Shown here one piece after another: positions 20,549 to 30,067 of a stretch of DNA of 64,000 nucleotides; the first letter of the stretch is position 1, and each line of letters starts with the position of its first letter. A program made the translations under genes and the position numbers. Source of the stretch: Pseudomonas sp. Leaf58 (GTDB lineage: Bacteria > Pseudomonadota > Gammaproteobacteria > Pseudomonadales > Pseudomonadaceae); the NCBI RefSeq assembly GCF_003627215.1, contig NZ_CP032677.1:248001-312000 (forward strand), given 5' to 3'. Below the pieces are notes generated by a model. The model saw only the letters and a list, made by a program, of their open reading frames with translations, was not told where the DNA came from and searched no databases.

Positions 20549-21203
20549 CTACCAATAATTCCCGGTAATCCTCGACTGCGGCAAACTCCTCGGTATCGCG
20601 CGGCTGTGCCTGGCTATCCGGCTGGCGCACTGCTAGCAGATGCCCTACACCAAACCGCCGGGCACTGCGCAGAATCGCCAGGGTGTCATCGATGAACAGG
20701 CTGCGCGCCGGTGCAAAGCCGATGTCCGCCTGCAAGGCATCCCAGAACTGCGGGCTTTCCTTCGGGTAGCCGTAGTCATGCGAGCTGATCAGTCGCTCGA
20801 AGTACGGCGCCAGCTCCACCCGTTCCAACTTCAGCGACAGCGAATCACGATGGGCATTGGTAATCATCACCACGCGCTTGCCAGCATCGCGGATCGCCGC
20901 CAGGAAGGTGTCGGCATCCGGGCGCAAGGCGATCAGGTGGGCGATTTCCTGTTTCAGCTCACGTATCGGCAACCGCAGTTCACGGCTCCAGAAGTCTAGG
21001 CAATACCAATTCAGCGTGCCGGCATTGCGCTCGAACAGTGGTTGCAGCTCCATTTCCGCCATGGCCCGGCTTACCCCGTGCAGCTCGGCGTAGCGCTGGG
21101 GCAGGTGGTCCAGCCAGAAGCGGTTGTCGTAATGCAGGTCGAGCAGGGTGCCATCCATGTCCAACAGGACGGTATCGATGGCAGACCAAGGAAGAACAGG
21201 CAT
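20541..21203 (-). CDS. yrfG: HAD-family GMP/IMP 5'-nucleotidase
   Basis: 220-residue HAD hydrolase matching YrfG, which dephosphorylates purine mononucleotides in the cytoplasm. HAD motif I is DMDGTLLDL with Asp15 and Asp17. Motif II is in VVMITNAHRDS, and motifs III/IV are the YPKESPQFW Lys and SLFIDDTLAIL. I use ATG 21203 because MPVLPWSAIDTVLLDMDG is the expected N-terminus; the frame open to 21371 runs into the divergent nudE. The 64-bp gap to nudE must carry both promoters. Confidence 0.9.
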   Translation of the reverse strand: MPVLPWSAIDTVLLDMDGTLLDLHYDNRFWLDHLPQRYAELHGVSRAMAEMELQPLFERNAGTLNWYCLDFWSRELRLPIRELKQEIAHLIALRPDADTFLAAIRDAGKRVVMITNAHRDSLSLKLERVELAPYFERLISSHDYGYPKESPQFWDALQADIGFAPARSLFIDDTLAILRSARRFGVGHLLAVRQPDSQAQPRDTEEFAAVEDYRELLVGL

Positions 21204-21267
21204 GGGAAACTCTCGTTCAGTCGGCAAGCCACGGTATAGTAACCCGTTCACGCCAAGGAGCCGCCCC

Positions 21268-21834
21268 ATGCGCCAAAAACCCACCGTCCTCAGCCGCGAA
21301 ATCGTCGCCAGCAGCCGCCTATTCCGCGTCGAAGCCGTGCAATTGCGCTTCAGCAATGGCGCCGAGCGCACCTACGAGCGCCTGGTGGGCCGAGGGAACG
21401 GCTACGGCGCGGTAATGATCGTGGCCATGCTCGACGCTGAGCACGCCGTGCTGGTCGAGGAATACTGCGGCGGCACCGACGAATACGAGCTGTCGTTGCC
21501 CAAGGGCCTGATCGAGCCGGGCGAGGATGTGCTGGCGGCGGCCGACCGGGAACTCAAGGAAGAAGCCGGTTTTGGCGCGCGCCAGTTGGAGCACCTGACT
21601 GAGCTGTCGCTGTCGCCTGGCTACATGAGCCAGAAGATTCAGGTGGTGCTCGCCAGCGAGCTGTACGAGGAGCGCCTGGAAGGCGATGAGCCGGAGCCGA
21701 TGCGCGTCGACAAGGTCAACCTGCGTGAACTGTCGGCGTTGGCCATGCACCCGCAGTTCACCGAGGGGCGGGCGCTGGCGGCGCTGTACCTGGCGCGTGA
21801 CCTGCTGATCCAGCGGGGGCTGCTGGAGCTATGA
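21268..21834 (+). CDS. nudE: ADP-compounds Nudix hydrolase NudE
   Basis: 188-residue Nudix enzyme that hydrolyses ADP-ribose, NADH or Ap3A-type substrates. The complete Nudix box is visible (Gly-x5-Glu-x7-Arg-Glu-x2-Glu-Glu-x-Gly) in the segment beginning KGLIEPGEDVLAAADREL. The start at 21268 follows CAAGGAG; the upstream in-frame extension lies over the divergent yrfG region. It overlaps cysQ by ATGA (21831-21834), and the pair is conserved in gamma-proteobacteria. Confidence 0.93.
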   Translation: MRQKPTVLSREIVASSRLFRVEAVQLRFSNGAERTYERLVGRGNGYGAVMIVAMLDAEHAVLVEEYCGGTDEYELSLPKGLIEPGEDVLAAADRELKEEAGFGARQLEHLTELSLSPGYMSQKIQVVLASELYEERLEGDEPEPMRVDKVNLRELSALAMHPQFTEGRALAALYLARDLLIQRGLLEL

Positions 21835-22649
21835 GCGACCTGCAACTGATGCACCAAGTGGTCCAGCTGGCGTTGTCTGCCGGCGAGGCGACCCTGCCGT
21901 TCTGGCGCGCCGATGTGGCGGTGACCAACAAGGCTGACGATTCGCCAGTCACCGCCGCCGACCTGGCGGCGCATCGGGTGATTGCTGATGGCCTGCTGGC
22001 GCTGGCACCGCAAATTCCGGTGCTGTCCGAGGAGGACTGCAATATCCCGTTGGCCGAGCGCCAGGGCTGGAGCCGCTGGTGGCTGGTCGACCCACTGGAC
22101 GGCACCAAGGAATTCATTGCCGGCAGCGAGGAGTTCACCGTCAACATCGCCTTGGTCGAAAACGGCGAGGTGGTGTTTGGCGTGGTGTCGATGCCGACCA
22201 ACGGGCGCAGCTACTTCGGTGGCCGTGGCTTGGGCGCCTGGCGTGCAGACGCCGGTGAGGCAGCCCAACCGATCCAGGTACGCAACGCGCCGCCGGCGGA
22301 TGGGCGTTTTACCGTGGTGGCCAGCCGTCGGCATTCCAGCCCCGAGCAGGAAGCGCTGTTGGCGGGGCTGGGGGCTGCGGTGGGTGAGCTGGAGCTGGCC
22401 AGTATCGGCAGTTCGTTGAAGTTCTGCTTATTGGCTGAGGGCAGCGCCGATTGCTATCCGCGCCTGGCGCCGACGTCGCAGTGGGATACGGCGGCGGCGC
22501 AGGGTGTTGTGGAAGGGGCGGGTGGCGAGGTGATCGGGCTGGATGGCTTGCCGTTCCGCTACCCGCCGCGGGAGTCGTTGCTTAACCCGTATTTCCTGGC
22601 GTTGCCCGCTGCCGCAAGCTGGCGCCAGGCCTTCCTGAAGCTGATCTGA
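21831..22649 (+). CDS. cysQ: 3'(2'),5'-bisphosphate nucleotidase CysQ
   Basis: 272-residue inositol-monophosphatase-family enzyme that removes 3'-phosphoadenosine 5'-phosphate produced in sulfate assimilation. Metal-binding motifs: VLSEED (about 64-69), WWLVDPLDGTKEF (about 83-95) and WDTAAAQGVVEGAGGEV near the C-terminus. Start within the ATGA overlap with nudE, so translation is coupled. The next gene is convergent. Confidence 0.94.
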   Translation: MSDLQLMHQVVQLALSAGEATLPFWRADVAVTNKADDSPVTAADLAAHRVIADGLLALAPQIPVLSEEDCNIPLAERQGWSRWWLVDPLDGTKEFIAGSEEFTVNIALVENGEVVFGVVSMPTNGRSYFGGRGLGAWRADAGEAAQPIQVRNAPPADGRFTVVASRRHSSPEQEALLAGLGAAVGELELASIGSSLKFCLLAEGSADCYPRLAPTSQWDTAAAQGVVEGAGGEVIGLDGLPFRYPPRESLLNPYFLALPAAASWRQAFLKLI

Positions 22650-22702
22650 CGGTTTTCACCACACCTTGTGGGAGCCTGTGGATGTCGAGCAGGGCGGTTG
22701 TG

Positions 22703-23158
22703 CTAGCGGTGCAGGACGTACTGGCCGCTGAATTTCACCGCCGGCTCGGCGCTACCGGCATTGCTCACCGTGGTCTCCAGCGTCAGCCGCGCCCGCCCGC
22801 GACGCTGGTACATCGTCACGAAGCGCTCCCAGGTTTTCTCGTCCGGCGCAGCACAGCGCGCCACCGCCGCGCCGGTAACCGGTAGCGGATAACTGATCTG
22901 CCCCTCCTGGATGACGATATGCCCGTCATCGATTCCCAACTCGCGCAGGCGCAGGTGCAGCCAGCCCCAACCCACCAGCACCGCCGCGCAGTAAAGGCTG
23001 CCACCGAACATGGTGCTCTTGTGGTTGACGTTGGCTGCCAGCGGCAGTTGCAGGCGCAAGGTATGCTGCTGCCAATCGATTACCTCCAGGCCCATTTCGC
23101 GGGTCAGGGGAATGTCGCCGTGCAGTACGGATTGCAAGTACTGGCTATCGCTGTTCAT
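22703..23158 (-). CDS. YiiD C-terminal-type thioesterase
   Basis: 151-residue hotdog-like protein of the putative thioesterase family (YiiD_C). It shows ALR-type segments: IPLTREMGLEVIDWQQHTLRLQLPL, then the core NHKSTMFGGSLYCAAVLVGWGWLHL, where homologues place the active-site loop. The substrate is not predicted. The ATG at 23158 makes an ATGA overlap with the dctD-like stop; the preceding TTG is unlikely. It is therefore third in the dctB-dctD-thioesterase transcript. Confidence 0.82.
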   Translation of the reverse strand: MNSDSQYLQSVLHGDIPLTREMGLEVIDWQQHTLRLQLPLAANVNHKSTMFGGSLYCAAVLVGWGWLHLRLRELGIDDGHIVIQEGQISYPLPVTGAAVARCAAPDEKTWERFVTMYQRRGRARLTLETTVSNAGSAEPAVKFSGQYVLHR

Positions 23159-24564
23159 CAACGGTTTTCCTCTTGATCGTCATGCCCGCCGCTGCCGCCT
23201 TCAAAGCTCAAGCCATGCTTGCGCAGCTTGTCGTGCAGGGTTTTGCGGGGGACACCCAGCGCTTCGGCCAGGCTGCGCATGGAGCTGTGTGGCTGGGCCA
23301 GTTCGGCAGCGATCAGTGAGCGTTCAAACTGCTCGACTTGCTCGCTGAGGTTGCCGCTTAGCAGCGGTGCAGAAGGTATTGCCGCAGGTGGCACCTGGCC
23401 GTCCAAGGCCAGCTCCAGGCCAAGGGCAAAACGCTCAGCGGCGTTTTGCAGCTCGCGCACGTTACCTGGCCAGCCGTGGCGCAGCAGCATGGCGCGTTGG
23501 GCCGGCTGCAAGGTGTGCGGCGGCAGGCCGTGGCGCTGGCTGGCGGCGTCGGCGAAGTGTTGGAACAGCACCAGGATGTCATCGCCGCGCTCGCGCAGCG
23601 GCGGAATACGCAGCGGCGCCACATTCAAACGGTAATACAGGTCGGCGCGGAAACGCCCTTGGTCGGCGGACTGGCGCAGGTCCTCCTTGGTCGCAGCAAT
23701 GATGCGGATATCCAGCGGGATCAGCTGGTTGCCGCCCAGGCGTTCGACCACCCGCTCCTGCAACATGCGCAGCAGCTTCACCTGTACGTCCAGGCTCATG
23801 CTCTCGATTTCGTCGAGGAACAGCGTACCGCCGTTGGCAAACTCGAACTTGCCGATGCGGCGCTTTTGCGCGCCAGTGAACGCGCCGGGCTCATGGCCGA
23901 ACAGTTCGCTTTCGACCACCGACTCGGCCAGCGCGCCGGCGTTGATCGCCACGAACGGCCCATCACGGCGGCTAGACAGGTCGTGCAGGGCGCGGGCCAC
24001 CACCTCTTTGCCGGCGCCGGTTTCCCCCAAAATCAGCACATCGGCGCGGGTGCCGGCCAAGGCGCCGATCTGCTCGCGCAGGCGCTGCATGGCCGGCGAC
24101 TGGCCGACCAGGCGGGTGGCCAGTTGATGGCGGTCGCTTAGGGCCAGGCGCAGGCTGCGGTTGTCCAGCACCAGGCGGCGCAGGGCCAGGGCGCGGCGCA
24201 CGCTGTCGAGCAGGGCGTCTGTAGCAAAGGGTTTTTCCAGGAAGTCATAGGCCCCGGCGCGCATCGCCTGCACCGCCAGCGGTACATCACCGTGGCCGGT
24301 GATCAGCAGCACCGGCAGCTCGCTATCGCGACCGTGCAGTTGCTCCAGCAGTTGCAGGCCATCGATGCCGGGCATGCGGATATCGCTGACCACCACCCCA
24401 GGCCAGTCGGCCTCGATGCGTTCAGCCAGGCCTTGGGCATCGGCCAGGGCGACCACCTTGAGCCCGGCCAGGTCCAGGGTCTGGCTCAGTGCCTGGCGCA
24501 GGTGCGGGTCGTCGTCGACCAGGATCACCTGGGCTTGGCTGTCGATCAGTGTCTCAGTGGTCAT
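23158..24564 (-). CDS. dctD: Sigma-54-dependent response regulator, DctD-like
   Basis: 468-residue NtrC-family activator. The receiver (about 12-125) has phospho-acceptor Asp61 in VVVSDIRMPGIDG. The AAA+ domain has Walker A GETGAGKE (180-187), the sigma-54 contact loop GAFTGA (227-232) and Walker B GGTLFLDEI (245-253). A Fis-type HTH ends it (MRSLAEALGVPRKTLHDKLRKHG). The pairing with a DctB-like kinase suggests control of C4-dicarboxylate uptake genes located elsewhere; no dct transporter lies nearby. The start overlaps the kinase stop as ATGA. Confidence 0.87.
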   Translation of the reverse strand: MTTETLIDSQAQVILVDDDPHLRQALSQTLDLAGLKVVALADAQGLAERIEADWPGVVVSDIRMPGIDGLQLLEQLHGRDSELPVLLITGHGDVPLAVQAMRAGAYDFLEKPFATDALLDSVRRALALRRLVLDNRSLRLALSDRHQLATRLVGQSPAMQRLREQIGALAGTRADVLILGETGAGKEVVARALHDLSSRRDGPFVAINAGALAESVVESELFGHEPGAFTGAQKRRIGKFEFANGGTLFLDEIESMSLDVQVKLLRMLQERVVERLGGNQLIPLDIRIIAATKEDLRQSADQGRFRADLYYRLNVAPLRIPPLRERGDDILVLFQHFADAASQRHGLPPHTLQPAQRAMLLRHGWPGNVRELQNAAERFALGLELALDGQVPPAAIPSAPLLSGNLSEQVEQFERSLIAAELAQPHSSMRSLAEALGVPRKTLHDKLRKHGLSFEGGSGGHDDQEENR

Positions 24565-26375
24565 GCCGAGGGGTCCTCCGAATTGGGCAAAGTAGCGCCA
24601 GGCGCGGCCACACGTAGTTGCAGGGTCAGCAGTGCGCCACCTTCCGGGTGGTTGGCTAGCAGTAGTTCACCGCCCAGGGCGCGCATCAGGCTTTCGCAAA
24701 TAGCCAAACCCAGGCCCAGGCCCTGGGTGCGGGTCTTGGTGGTGAAGAACGGCTCCTTGGCGTGTTCCAGGGCCTGGCGGCTGAAGCCGGGGCCGTTGTC
24801 GCGGATGTACAGGTAGACGCAGTCATCGCGCTGCTCGGCACTTAGCCACAGGCGGCGCGGGTTGGCTTTTTCGGTGAGGGCGTCGAGGGCATTGGCCAGC
24901 AGGTTGCCGAGCACCTGGCGCAGACGGGTCTCGCCGGCCTGCACCCACAGGGTGGCTTCCGGCAGGTCGCGGATCAGCTCCACGGCCATCGCCCGGCGGC
25001 GCTTGGCCAGCAATGCCAGGGCGTCGTCCAGGGCCGGCTGCAGGGCCACACTCTCGGGGGCGTGGCGGTCGCGGCGGGCGAAAGCGCGCAGATGGGCAAT
25101 GATCGAGGCCATGCGCCCGGTCAGCTCGCCGATCAGCTTGAGGTTGCCGCGGGCGTCTTCGGTGCGTTGGTGGTCAAGCAGGATCTCGGCGTTTTCCGCG
25201 TAGCTGCGGATGGCGGCCAGCGGCTGGTTTAGCTCGTGGCTGATGCTCGCCGACATGGTGCCGAGTACCGACAGTTTTCCTGCCTGCACCAGCTCGTCCT
25301 GCGCGCGCACGGCTTCCTGTTGAGCATTCTCGCGCTCCAGCACGGCGCGCTTGAGCATGGTATTCAAGCCTTCGAGGTCGGCGGTGCGCTCGGCCACGCG
25401 CTTTTCCAGCTCCTGGCGGCCACGGGCTTCGAAGTCGATACGGTCGATGTAATGGCGGCGCCGCTGCATCACCAGGCCGGCCAACAGCATCAGCACCAGC
25501 AGCGTGCCGGCGCCGATGGCCATCACTGTTTGCACGGAGCGGTCGACCAGCGTGCGCGGGGCGAGGATGCTGACCTGCCAGCCGGTTTCCTGGATGTCGC
25601 GGGTTTGGGTGATCCAGGCGTCTGGGGTGAGTGCCAGTGGTTGCGGGGCCTGGGTTGGGTAGGGCTGGATGGCAATAATGGCCTGGCGCTCGGCCTCGGT
25701 CAGCGCACGGGTGGCGCGGAAGCGCCAGTCGGGCCGCGAGGTCAGGATGACTACGCCATTGTGATCGGTCAGCAATAGCTGCTCGGGGGTACGGCCCCAC
25801 AGGGTTTCGGTATGGTCGAGGTCGACCTTGACCACCAGTACGCCAACGATCCGCTCGCGGTCACGCACTGCCGCGGCAAAGAAGTAGCCGCGCTTGGCCG
25901 ATGTGGTGCCTTGGCCGAAGAACCGGCCCAGGCGGCCGGCCATGGCTTCGTTGAAGTAGGGGCGGAAGGCGAAATTACGGCCGACGAAGGTGTCGCGCTT
26001 GTCCCAGTTGGAGGCGGCCAGGGTGTTGCCGCTGATGTCCATCAGGTACATCACTTCGGCACCGGTCTGCTGGACGATGTCTTTAAGCAGGCGGTTGGCG
26101 TTGGTCACCGCCTCCAGGCGGAACGGGTCGGCCAGCACACCGCGCAGGGCCGGCAGGTCAACCAGGATCTGCGGCAGGGTCTCATAGCGGTGCAGGGTGC
26201 CGAGCAAGTTGGCGACGTACAGGTCGAGGGTTTGGCGGTTCTGCGACGCCAGCTCTTGCTGATAGTAGCGTTCGGCCAGGTGATGCAGGGGCCACAGTAA
26301 CGGGGCCAGGCACAGCGCCAACAGGGCCAGGCTGCGCCAGCGGGGACGGCGTGGGGGCGTGGGTTTTGCAATCAT
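24561..26375 (-). CDS. dctB: Sensor histidine kinase, DctB-like, with double-Cache periplasmic domain
   Basis: 604-residue inner-membrane kinase. Transmembrane segments at about 13-31 and 284-303 enclose a 250-residue periplasmic PDC/dCache sensor whose loop DISGNTLAASNWDKRDTF and GRNFAFRPYF match the DctB ligand pocket. A cytoplasmic coiled coil (about 315-365) leads to DHp His380 in SISHELNQPLAAIRS, then HATPase_c (NLLANALDAL, IRDNGPGF, GLGLGLAICESLM). Dicarboxylates such as succinate are the likely ligand by family. ATG 26375 is chosen; no clear ribosome site is visible. Confidence 0.87.
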   Translation of the reverse strand: MIAKPTPPRRPRWRSLALLALCLAPLLWPLHHLAERYYQQELASQNRQTLDLYVANLLGTLHRYETLPQILVDLPALRGVLADPFRLEAVTNANRLLKDIVQQTGAEVMYLMDISGNTLAASNWDKRDTFVGRNFAFRPYFNEAMAGRLGRFFGQGTTSAKRGYFFAAAVRDRERIVGVLVVKVDLDHTETLWGRTPEQLLLTDHNGVVILTSRPDWRFRATRALTEAERQAIIAIQPYPTQAPQPLALTPDAWITQTRDIQETGWQVSILAPRTLVDRSVQTVMAIGAGTLLVLMLLAGLVMQRRRHYIDRIDFEARGRQELEKRVAERTADLEGLNTMLKRAVLERENAQQEAVRAQDELVQAGKLSVLGTMSASISHELNQPLAAIRSYAENAEILLDHQRTEDARGNLKLIGELTGRMASIIAHLRAFARRDRHAPESVALQPALDDALALLAKRRRAMAVELIRDLPEATLWVQAGETRLRQVLGNLLANALDALTEKANPRRLWLSAEQRDDCVYLYIRDNGPGFSRQALEHAKEPFFTTKTRTQGLGLGLAICESLMRALGGELLLANHPEGGALLTLQLRVAAPGATLPNSEDPSA

Positions 26376-26413
26376 CACGTAAATGCGCCAGAAAAGTCTG
26401 ACGCAATTATGCG

Positions 26414-27274
26414 CTACTTAAGGCAGTCGATCAGCGCTTGCTGCCAGTGTGGCAGGCTGACGTGCCATTCCCGCACCAGGCGAGAGCAGTCCAGGCGCGA
26501 GTTGAGGGGGCGGCGCGCCGGGGTGGGGTAATCGCTGGACGGGATCGGTAGCAGTTCAGCGCAAGGCAGGCCCTGGGCCTTGAGCTGCTCGGCGATGGCC
26601 TGGGCGAAGCCGAACCAGGAGGTTTCACCTTGCGCCGTCAGGTGATAGGTGCCCCAGGCGCCGGCCTGACCGGCCTGCCAGCGCTCGATCAGGCCGCGCG
26701 TGCAGGTGGCAAGGGTGCCGGCCCAGGTTGGGGCGCCGACCTGGTCGTTCACCACGCGTAATTGGGGTTTTTCCTGCAGCAGGCGCTGCATGGTCAGCAG
26801 AAAGTTGCGCCCGTACTGCGAATAGACCCAGCTGGTGCGCAGGATCAGGTGTTTTTCCGCAACAGCGGCGATCGCCTGTTCCCCCGCCAGCTTGCTTTGG
26901 CCATAGACGCCCAACGGGTTGGGTGAATCATCTTCGGTATAGGGTGTTGCCTTGTCCCCCGCGAACACATAATCGGTGGAAAAGTGCATCAATGGTGCGT
27001 CGAGCCTTGCTGCTTCTTCGGCGAGCACGCGCGGGCTGTGGGCGTTGATGGCAAACGCCTGCTGCGGCTCCTGCTCTGCCTGGTCCACGGCGGTGTAGGC
27101 GGCAGCGTTGATGATCAGGTCAGGGGCCAGCCGGCGCAAAGGCGCGCGGAGTGCTTCGGGATCGGCCAGGTCCAGTTGCTCCCGGCCCAGTACATGCAGT
27201 TCGCCAAGGCCTGCCAAGTGCATCTGCAAGGCCTGAGCGACCTGGCCATTGCGGCCACAAACGAGAATCCTCAT
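26414..27274 (-). CDS. rfbD: dTDP-4-dehydrorhamnose reductase
   Basis: 286-residue SDR enzyme making dTDP-L-rhamnose from dTDP-4-keto-L-rhamnose with NAD(P)H, the last step of the pathway for LPS/O-antigen and rhamnolipid precursors. Nucleotide-binding GRNGQVAQAL (about 7-16), the FSTDYVFAG segment and catalytic YGQSKLAGE (Tyr, Lys) are visible. The ATG overlaps the rfbC stop (27271-27274). It is the last gene of rfbBACD. Confidence 0.95.
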   Translation of the reverse strand: MRILVCGRNGQVAQALQMHLAGLGELHVLGREQLDLADPEALRAPLRRLAPDLIINAAAYTAVDQAEQEPQQAFAINAHSPRVLAEEAARLDAPLMHFSTDYVFAGDKATPYTEDDSPNPLGVYGQSKLAGEQAIAAVAEKHLILRTSWVYSQYGRNFLLTMQRLLQEKPQLRVVNDQVGAPTWAGTLATCTRGLIERWQAGQAGAWGTYHLTAQGETSWFGFAQAIAEQLKAQGLPCAELLPIPSSDYPTPARRPLNSRLDCSRLVREWHVSLPHWQQALIDCLK

Positions 27275-27816
27275 GGCAGCCATTGCGCCTCGCTGAAGGG
27301 CACGCCGACCTTGTCTTTTTCGGACAGCAGCGGTGGCGCATCCAGCTGCCAGTCGATGGCCAGTTGTGGGTCATCCCAACGGATGCAGCGGTCTGCACGC
27401 GGGTTGTAGTAGTCGGTTGTCTTGTACAAAAACTCGGCCGACTCGCTCACCACGGCAAACCCGTGCGCAAACCCAGGGGGAATCCACAGCTGGCGATGGT
27501 TGTCAGCCGACAGGTGTACCGCGACCCACTGGCCAAACGTGGGGGAGCTTTCTCGCACATCCACGGCAATGTCGCGGATCTCGCCTTGCACCACGCGCAC
27601 CAGCTTGCCTTGGGTGTTTTCCACTTGGTAGTGCAGCCCGCGCAGCACGCCCTTGACGGAGCGTGAGTGGTTGTCCTGGACAAAGTCGGTGGTAACGCCG
27701 GTCTGCCGTGCAAAATCGCGGGCATTGAACGCTTCGAAAAAAAAGCCACGGCTGTCACCGAACACCTTGGGTTCGATGATCAGTACGTCGGGGATGGCGG
27801 TGGGGATGATATTCAT
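27271..27816 (-). CDS. rfbC: dTDP-4-dehydrorhamnose 3,5-epimerase
   Basis: 181-residue cupin-fold epimerase. Family blocks: [45 protein letters not shown] with the catalytic His, and [15 protein letters not shown]. It epimerises C3 and C5 of dTDP-4-keto-6-deoxyglucose. ATGA overlaps at both ends tie it to rfbA and rfbD. Confidence 0.96.
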   Translation of the reverse strand: MNIIPTAIPDVLIIEPKVFGDSRGFFFEAFNARDFARQTGVTTDFVQDNHSRSVKGVLRGLHYQVENTQGKLVRVVQGEIRDIAVDVRESSPTFGQWVAVHLSADNHRQLWIPPGFAHGFAVVSESAEFLYKTTDYYNPRADRCIRWDDPQLAIDWQLDAPPLLSEKDKVGVPFSEAQWLP

Positions 27817-28688
27817 GCAGGTTCGTTGGCCAGTTTGCTCAAGTACTGACCATAACCGGTCTTCTTCAGTTTTTCTGCCTTGGCCAGCAACTGGTCACGG
27901 GTGATCCAGCCTTTGTTGAAGGCGATCTCCTCCAGGCACGCCACTTTCAGGCCCTGGCGGTTTTCCACGGTTTGCACATACTGCGAGGCATCCAGCAGGC
28001 TCTCGTGGGTGCCGGTGTCGAGCCAGGCGAAGCCACGCCCGAAGCGCTCCACACGCAGGTCGCCGCGCTTGAGGTAGGCATTGGTCACATCGGTGATTTC
28101 CAGCTCGCCGCGGGGCGACGGGCGAATACCCTTGGCAATTTCGATCACGTCGTTGTCGTAGAAGTACAGCCCGGTAACCGCATAGTTGGACTTCGGTTGC
28201 AGGGGCTTTTCCTCGATGGAAAGGGCGTTGCCCCGCTCATCGAACTCGACCACGCCGAAGCGCTCCGGGTCCTTGACCCAGTAGCCGAAAACAGTCGCCC
28301 CGCTTGGGTGGTTGACTGCGCGCTGCAACTGCTCGGTGAAGCTCTGGCCGTGGAAGATGTTGTCGCCAAGAATCAGGCAGACCGAGTCGTCACCTATGAA
28401 GTCCTCGCCAATCAGGAACGCCTGGGCCAGGCCGTCTGGCGATGGCTGCTCGGCATACGTGATGCGGATACCGAACTGGCTACCGTCGCCGAACAGCTGG
28501 CGATACTGAGGCAGGTCCTGTGGGGTGGAAATCAACAAGATGTCCCGGATATCGGCGAGCATCAGCACCGAGATCGGGTAATAGATCATGGGTTTGTCGT
28601 AGATCGGCAGCAGTTGCTTGGACACGCCAAGCGTAATGGGGTGCAGCCGGGTGCCGGAGCCTCCGGCGAGGACGATTCCCTTGGTCAT
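27813..28688 (-). CDS. rfbA: Glucose-1-phosphate thymidylyltransferase
   Basis: 291-residue nucleotidyltransferase forming dTDP-glucose. Signature [16 protein letters not shown] at 4-19, [22 protein letters not shown], and the metal-binding ILGDNIFHG. Length and motifs match RmlA, including the allosteric dTDP-rhamnose site region near the C-terminus. It lies between rfbB and rfbC with 4-base overlaps on both sides. Confidence 0.96.
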   Translation of the reverse strand: MTKGIVLAGGSGTRLHPITLGVSKQLLPIYDKPMIYYPISVLMLADIRDILLISTPQDLPQYRQLFGDGSQFGIRITYAEQPSPDGLAQAFLIGEDFIGDDSVCLILGDNIFHGQSFTEQLQRAVNHPSGATVFGYWVKDPERFGVVEFDERGNALSIEEKPLQPKSNYAVTGLYFYDNDVIEIAKGIRPSPRGELEITDVTNAYLKRGDLRVERFGRGFAWLDTGTHESLLDASQYVQTVENRQGLKVACLEEIAFNKGWITRDQLLAKAEKLKKTGYGQYLSKLANEPA

Positions 28689-29767
28689 GCAATGCGCTCC
28701 TTGAGGTCGTTGTGGCCCAGGCGTTCACCCTGGTAGGTGCCGTCCTGGACGTGGCGGCACCACTCGAGGTTGTCGAGGTACCACTGCACGGTCTTGCGCA
28801 GGCCGCTGGCGAAGGTTTCTTGAGGGACCCAACCCAGTTCCCGCTCGATTTTGCTGGCATCGATGGCATAACGCAGGTCGTGGCCGGGGCGGTCCTGAAC
28901 ATAGGTGATCAGCGCCGCGTAATTGGCCACGCCAGCCGGGTGTTGTGGCGCCAGCTCTTCAAGCAGTGCACAGATTGCATGCACCACGTCGAGGTTCTTC
29001 TGTTCGTTGTGGCCGCCGATATTGTAGGTCTCACCCACCTGGCCACGGCTCACCACTTCGAGTAGCGCCCGGGCATGGTCCTCGACGAACAGCCAGTCGC
29101 GCACCTGCTGGCCATTGCCGTAGACCGGCAGCGGTTTGCCAGCCAAGGCATTGAGGATCATTAACGGGATCAGCTTCTCGGGGAAGTGATAAGGGCCATA
29201 GTTGTTCGAGCAGTTGGTGATCAGCACCGGCAGCCCGTAGGTGCGGTGCCAGGCGCGCACCAGGTGGTCCGAGGCCGCCTTGCTGGCCGAATAGGGCGAG
29301 CTTGGCGCATAGGGCGTGGTCTCGTGGAACAGGTCATCGGCACCGTGCAGGTCACCATACACTTCGTCGGTGGAAATATGGTGAAAGCGGAAGGCTGCGC
29401 GCTGGTCGGCAGGCAGGCGGCTCCACCACGCGCGGGTGGCTTCCAGCAGGGCATAGGTGCCGACGATGTTGGTCTGGATGAACGCCGCCGGGCCGTCGAT
29501 CGAGCGGTCCACGTGTGACTCGGCCGCCAGGTGCATGATCGCCTGAGGCTGAAAGCGTTCGAGCACCGCGCTGACGGTGGCCGAGTCGGCAATGTCGGCC
29601 TGGACGAATTCGTAGCGGGCGTTGCTGGCGATACTGTGCAGCGACTCGAGGTTGCCGGCGTAGGTCAGCTTGTCGAGGTTCAATACTTCGTGCCCGGTGT
29701 TGTCGAGCAGGTGACGGACCAGCGCCGAGCCAATGAAACCGGCGCCGCCTGTGACAAGTATGCGCAT
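28685..29767 (-). CDS. rfbB: dTDP-glucose 4,6-dehydratase
   Basis: 360-residue extended-SDR enzyme. NAD-binding [14 protein letters not shown] at 7-20, [12 protein letters not shown], and catalytic [13 protein letters not shown] (Tyr-x3-Lys). It is the first gene of the rfbBACD unit on the minus strand. The promoter should lie in the AT-rich 29768-30067 region shared with aguA, but no minus-strand boxes were convincing. Confidence 0.96.
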   Translation of the reverse strand: MRILVTGGAGFIGSALVRHLLDNTGHEVLNLDKLTYAGNLESLHSIASNARYEFVQADIADSATVSAVLERFQPQAIMHLAAESHVDRSIDGPAAFIQTNIVGTYALLEATRAWWSRLPADQRAAFRFHHISTDEVYGDLHGADDLFHETTPYAPSSPYSASKAASDHLVRAWHRTYGLPVLITNCSNNYGPYHFPEKLIPLMILNALAGKPLPVYGNGQQVRDWLFVEDHARALLEVVSRGQVGETYNIGGHNEQKNLDVVHAICALLEELAPQHPAGVANYAALITYVQDRPGHDLRYAIDASKIERELGWVPQETFASGLRKTVQWYLDNLEWCRHVQDGTYQGERLGHNDLKERIA

Positions 29768-29930
29768 TATCGAGACGCCTCTGAAAAATCCAAGTTCTGT
29801 TCCCTGCAGCCTAGCCTGTCGTCATGGGTGATGGCAGACAAATATCACCGCATCGCGGCAAAGCGTGCGTCGTATATCGATTCTTATCTGATTAGATTGG
29901 CTATGTTTGTCTGGTCGCCTGTTAAATTGG

Positions 29931-29960
29931 TTGTTAATGCGGATATATATCGGTTATAAA
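29931..29960 (+). promoter_or_regulatory. Predicted sigma-70 promoter of aguA in a 300-bp divergent gap
   Basis: TTGTTA (29931-29936) and TATAAA (29955-29960) with an 18-base spacer, giving a start near 29967 and a leader of about 100 bases. The whole 29768-30067 gap is unusually AT-rich for this window. It holds no gene, and a short GC hairpin (about 29970-29988) lies in the leader. Confidence 0.5.
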
Positions 29961-30067
29961 ATTCGCACCTTGAGGGCATTGCCCCTCACGAACTGTCATA
30001 TCTGCTTGTTATCCAATTGACCAACGCCCCAGCGCACCTCGGCTCAGGGCTTTCACAGAGGTTAACC

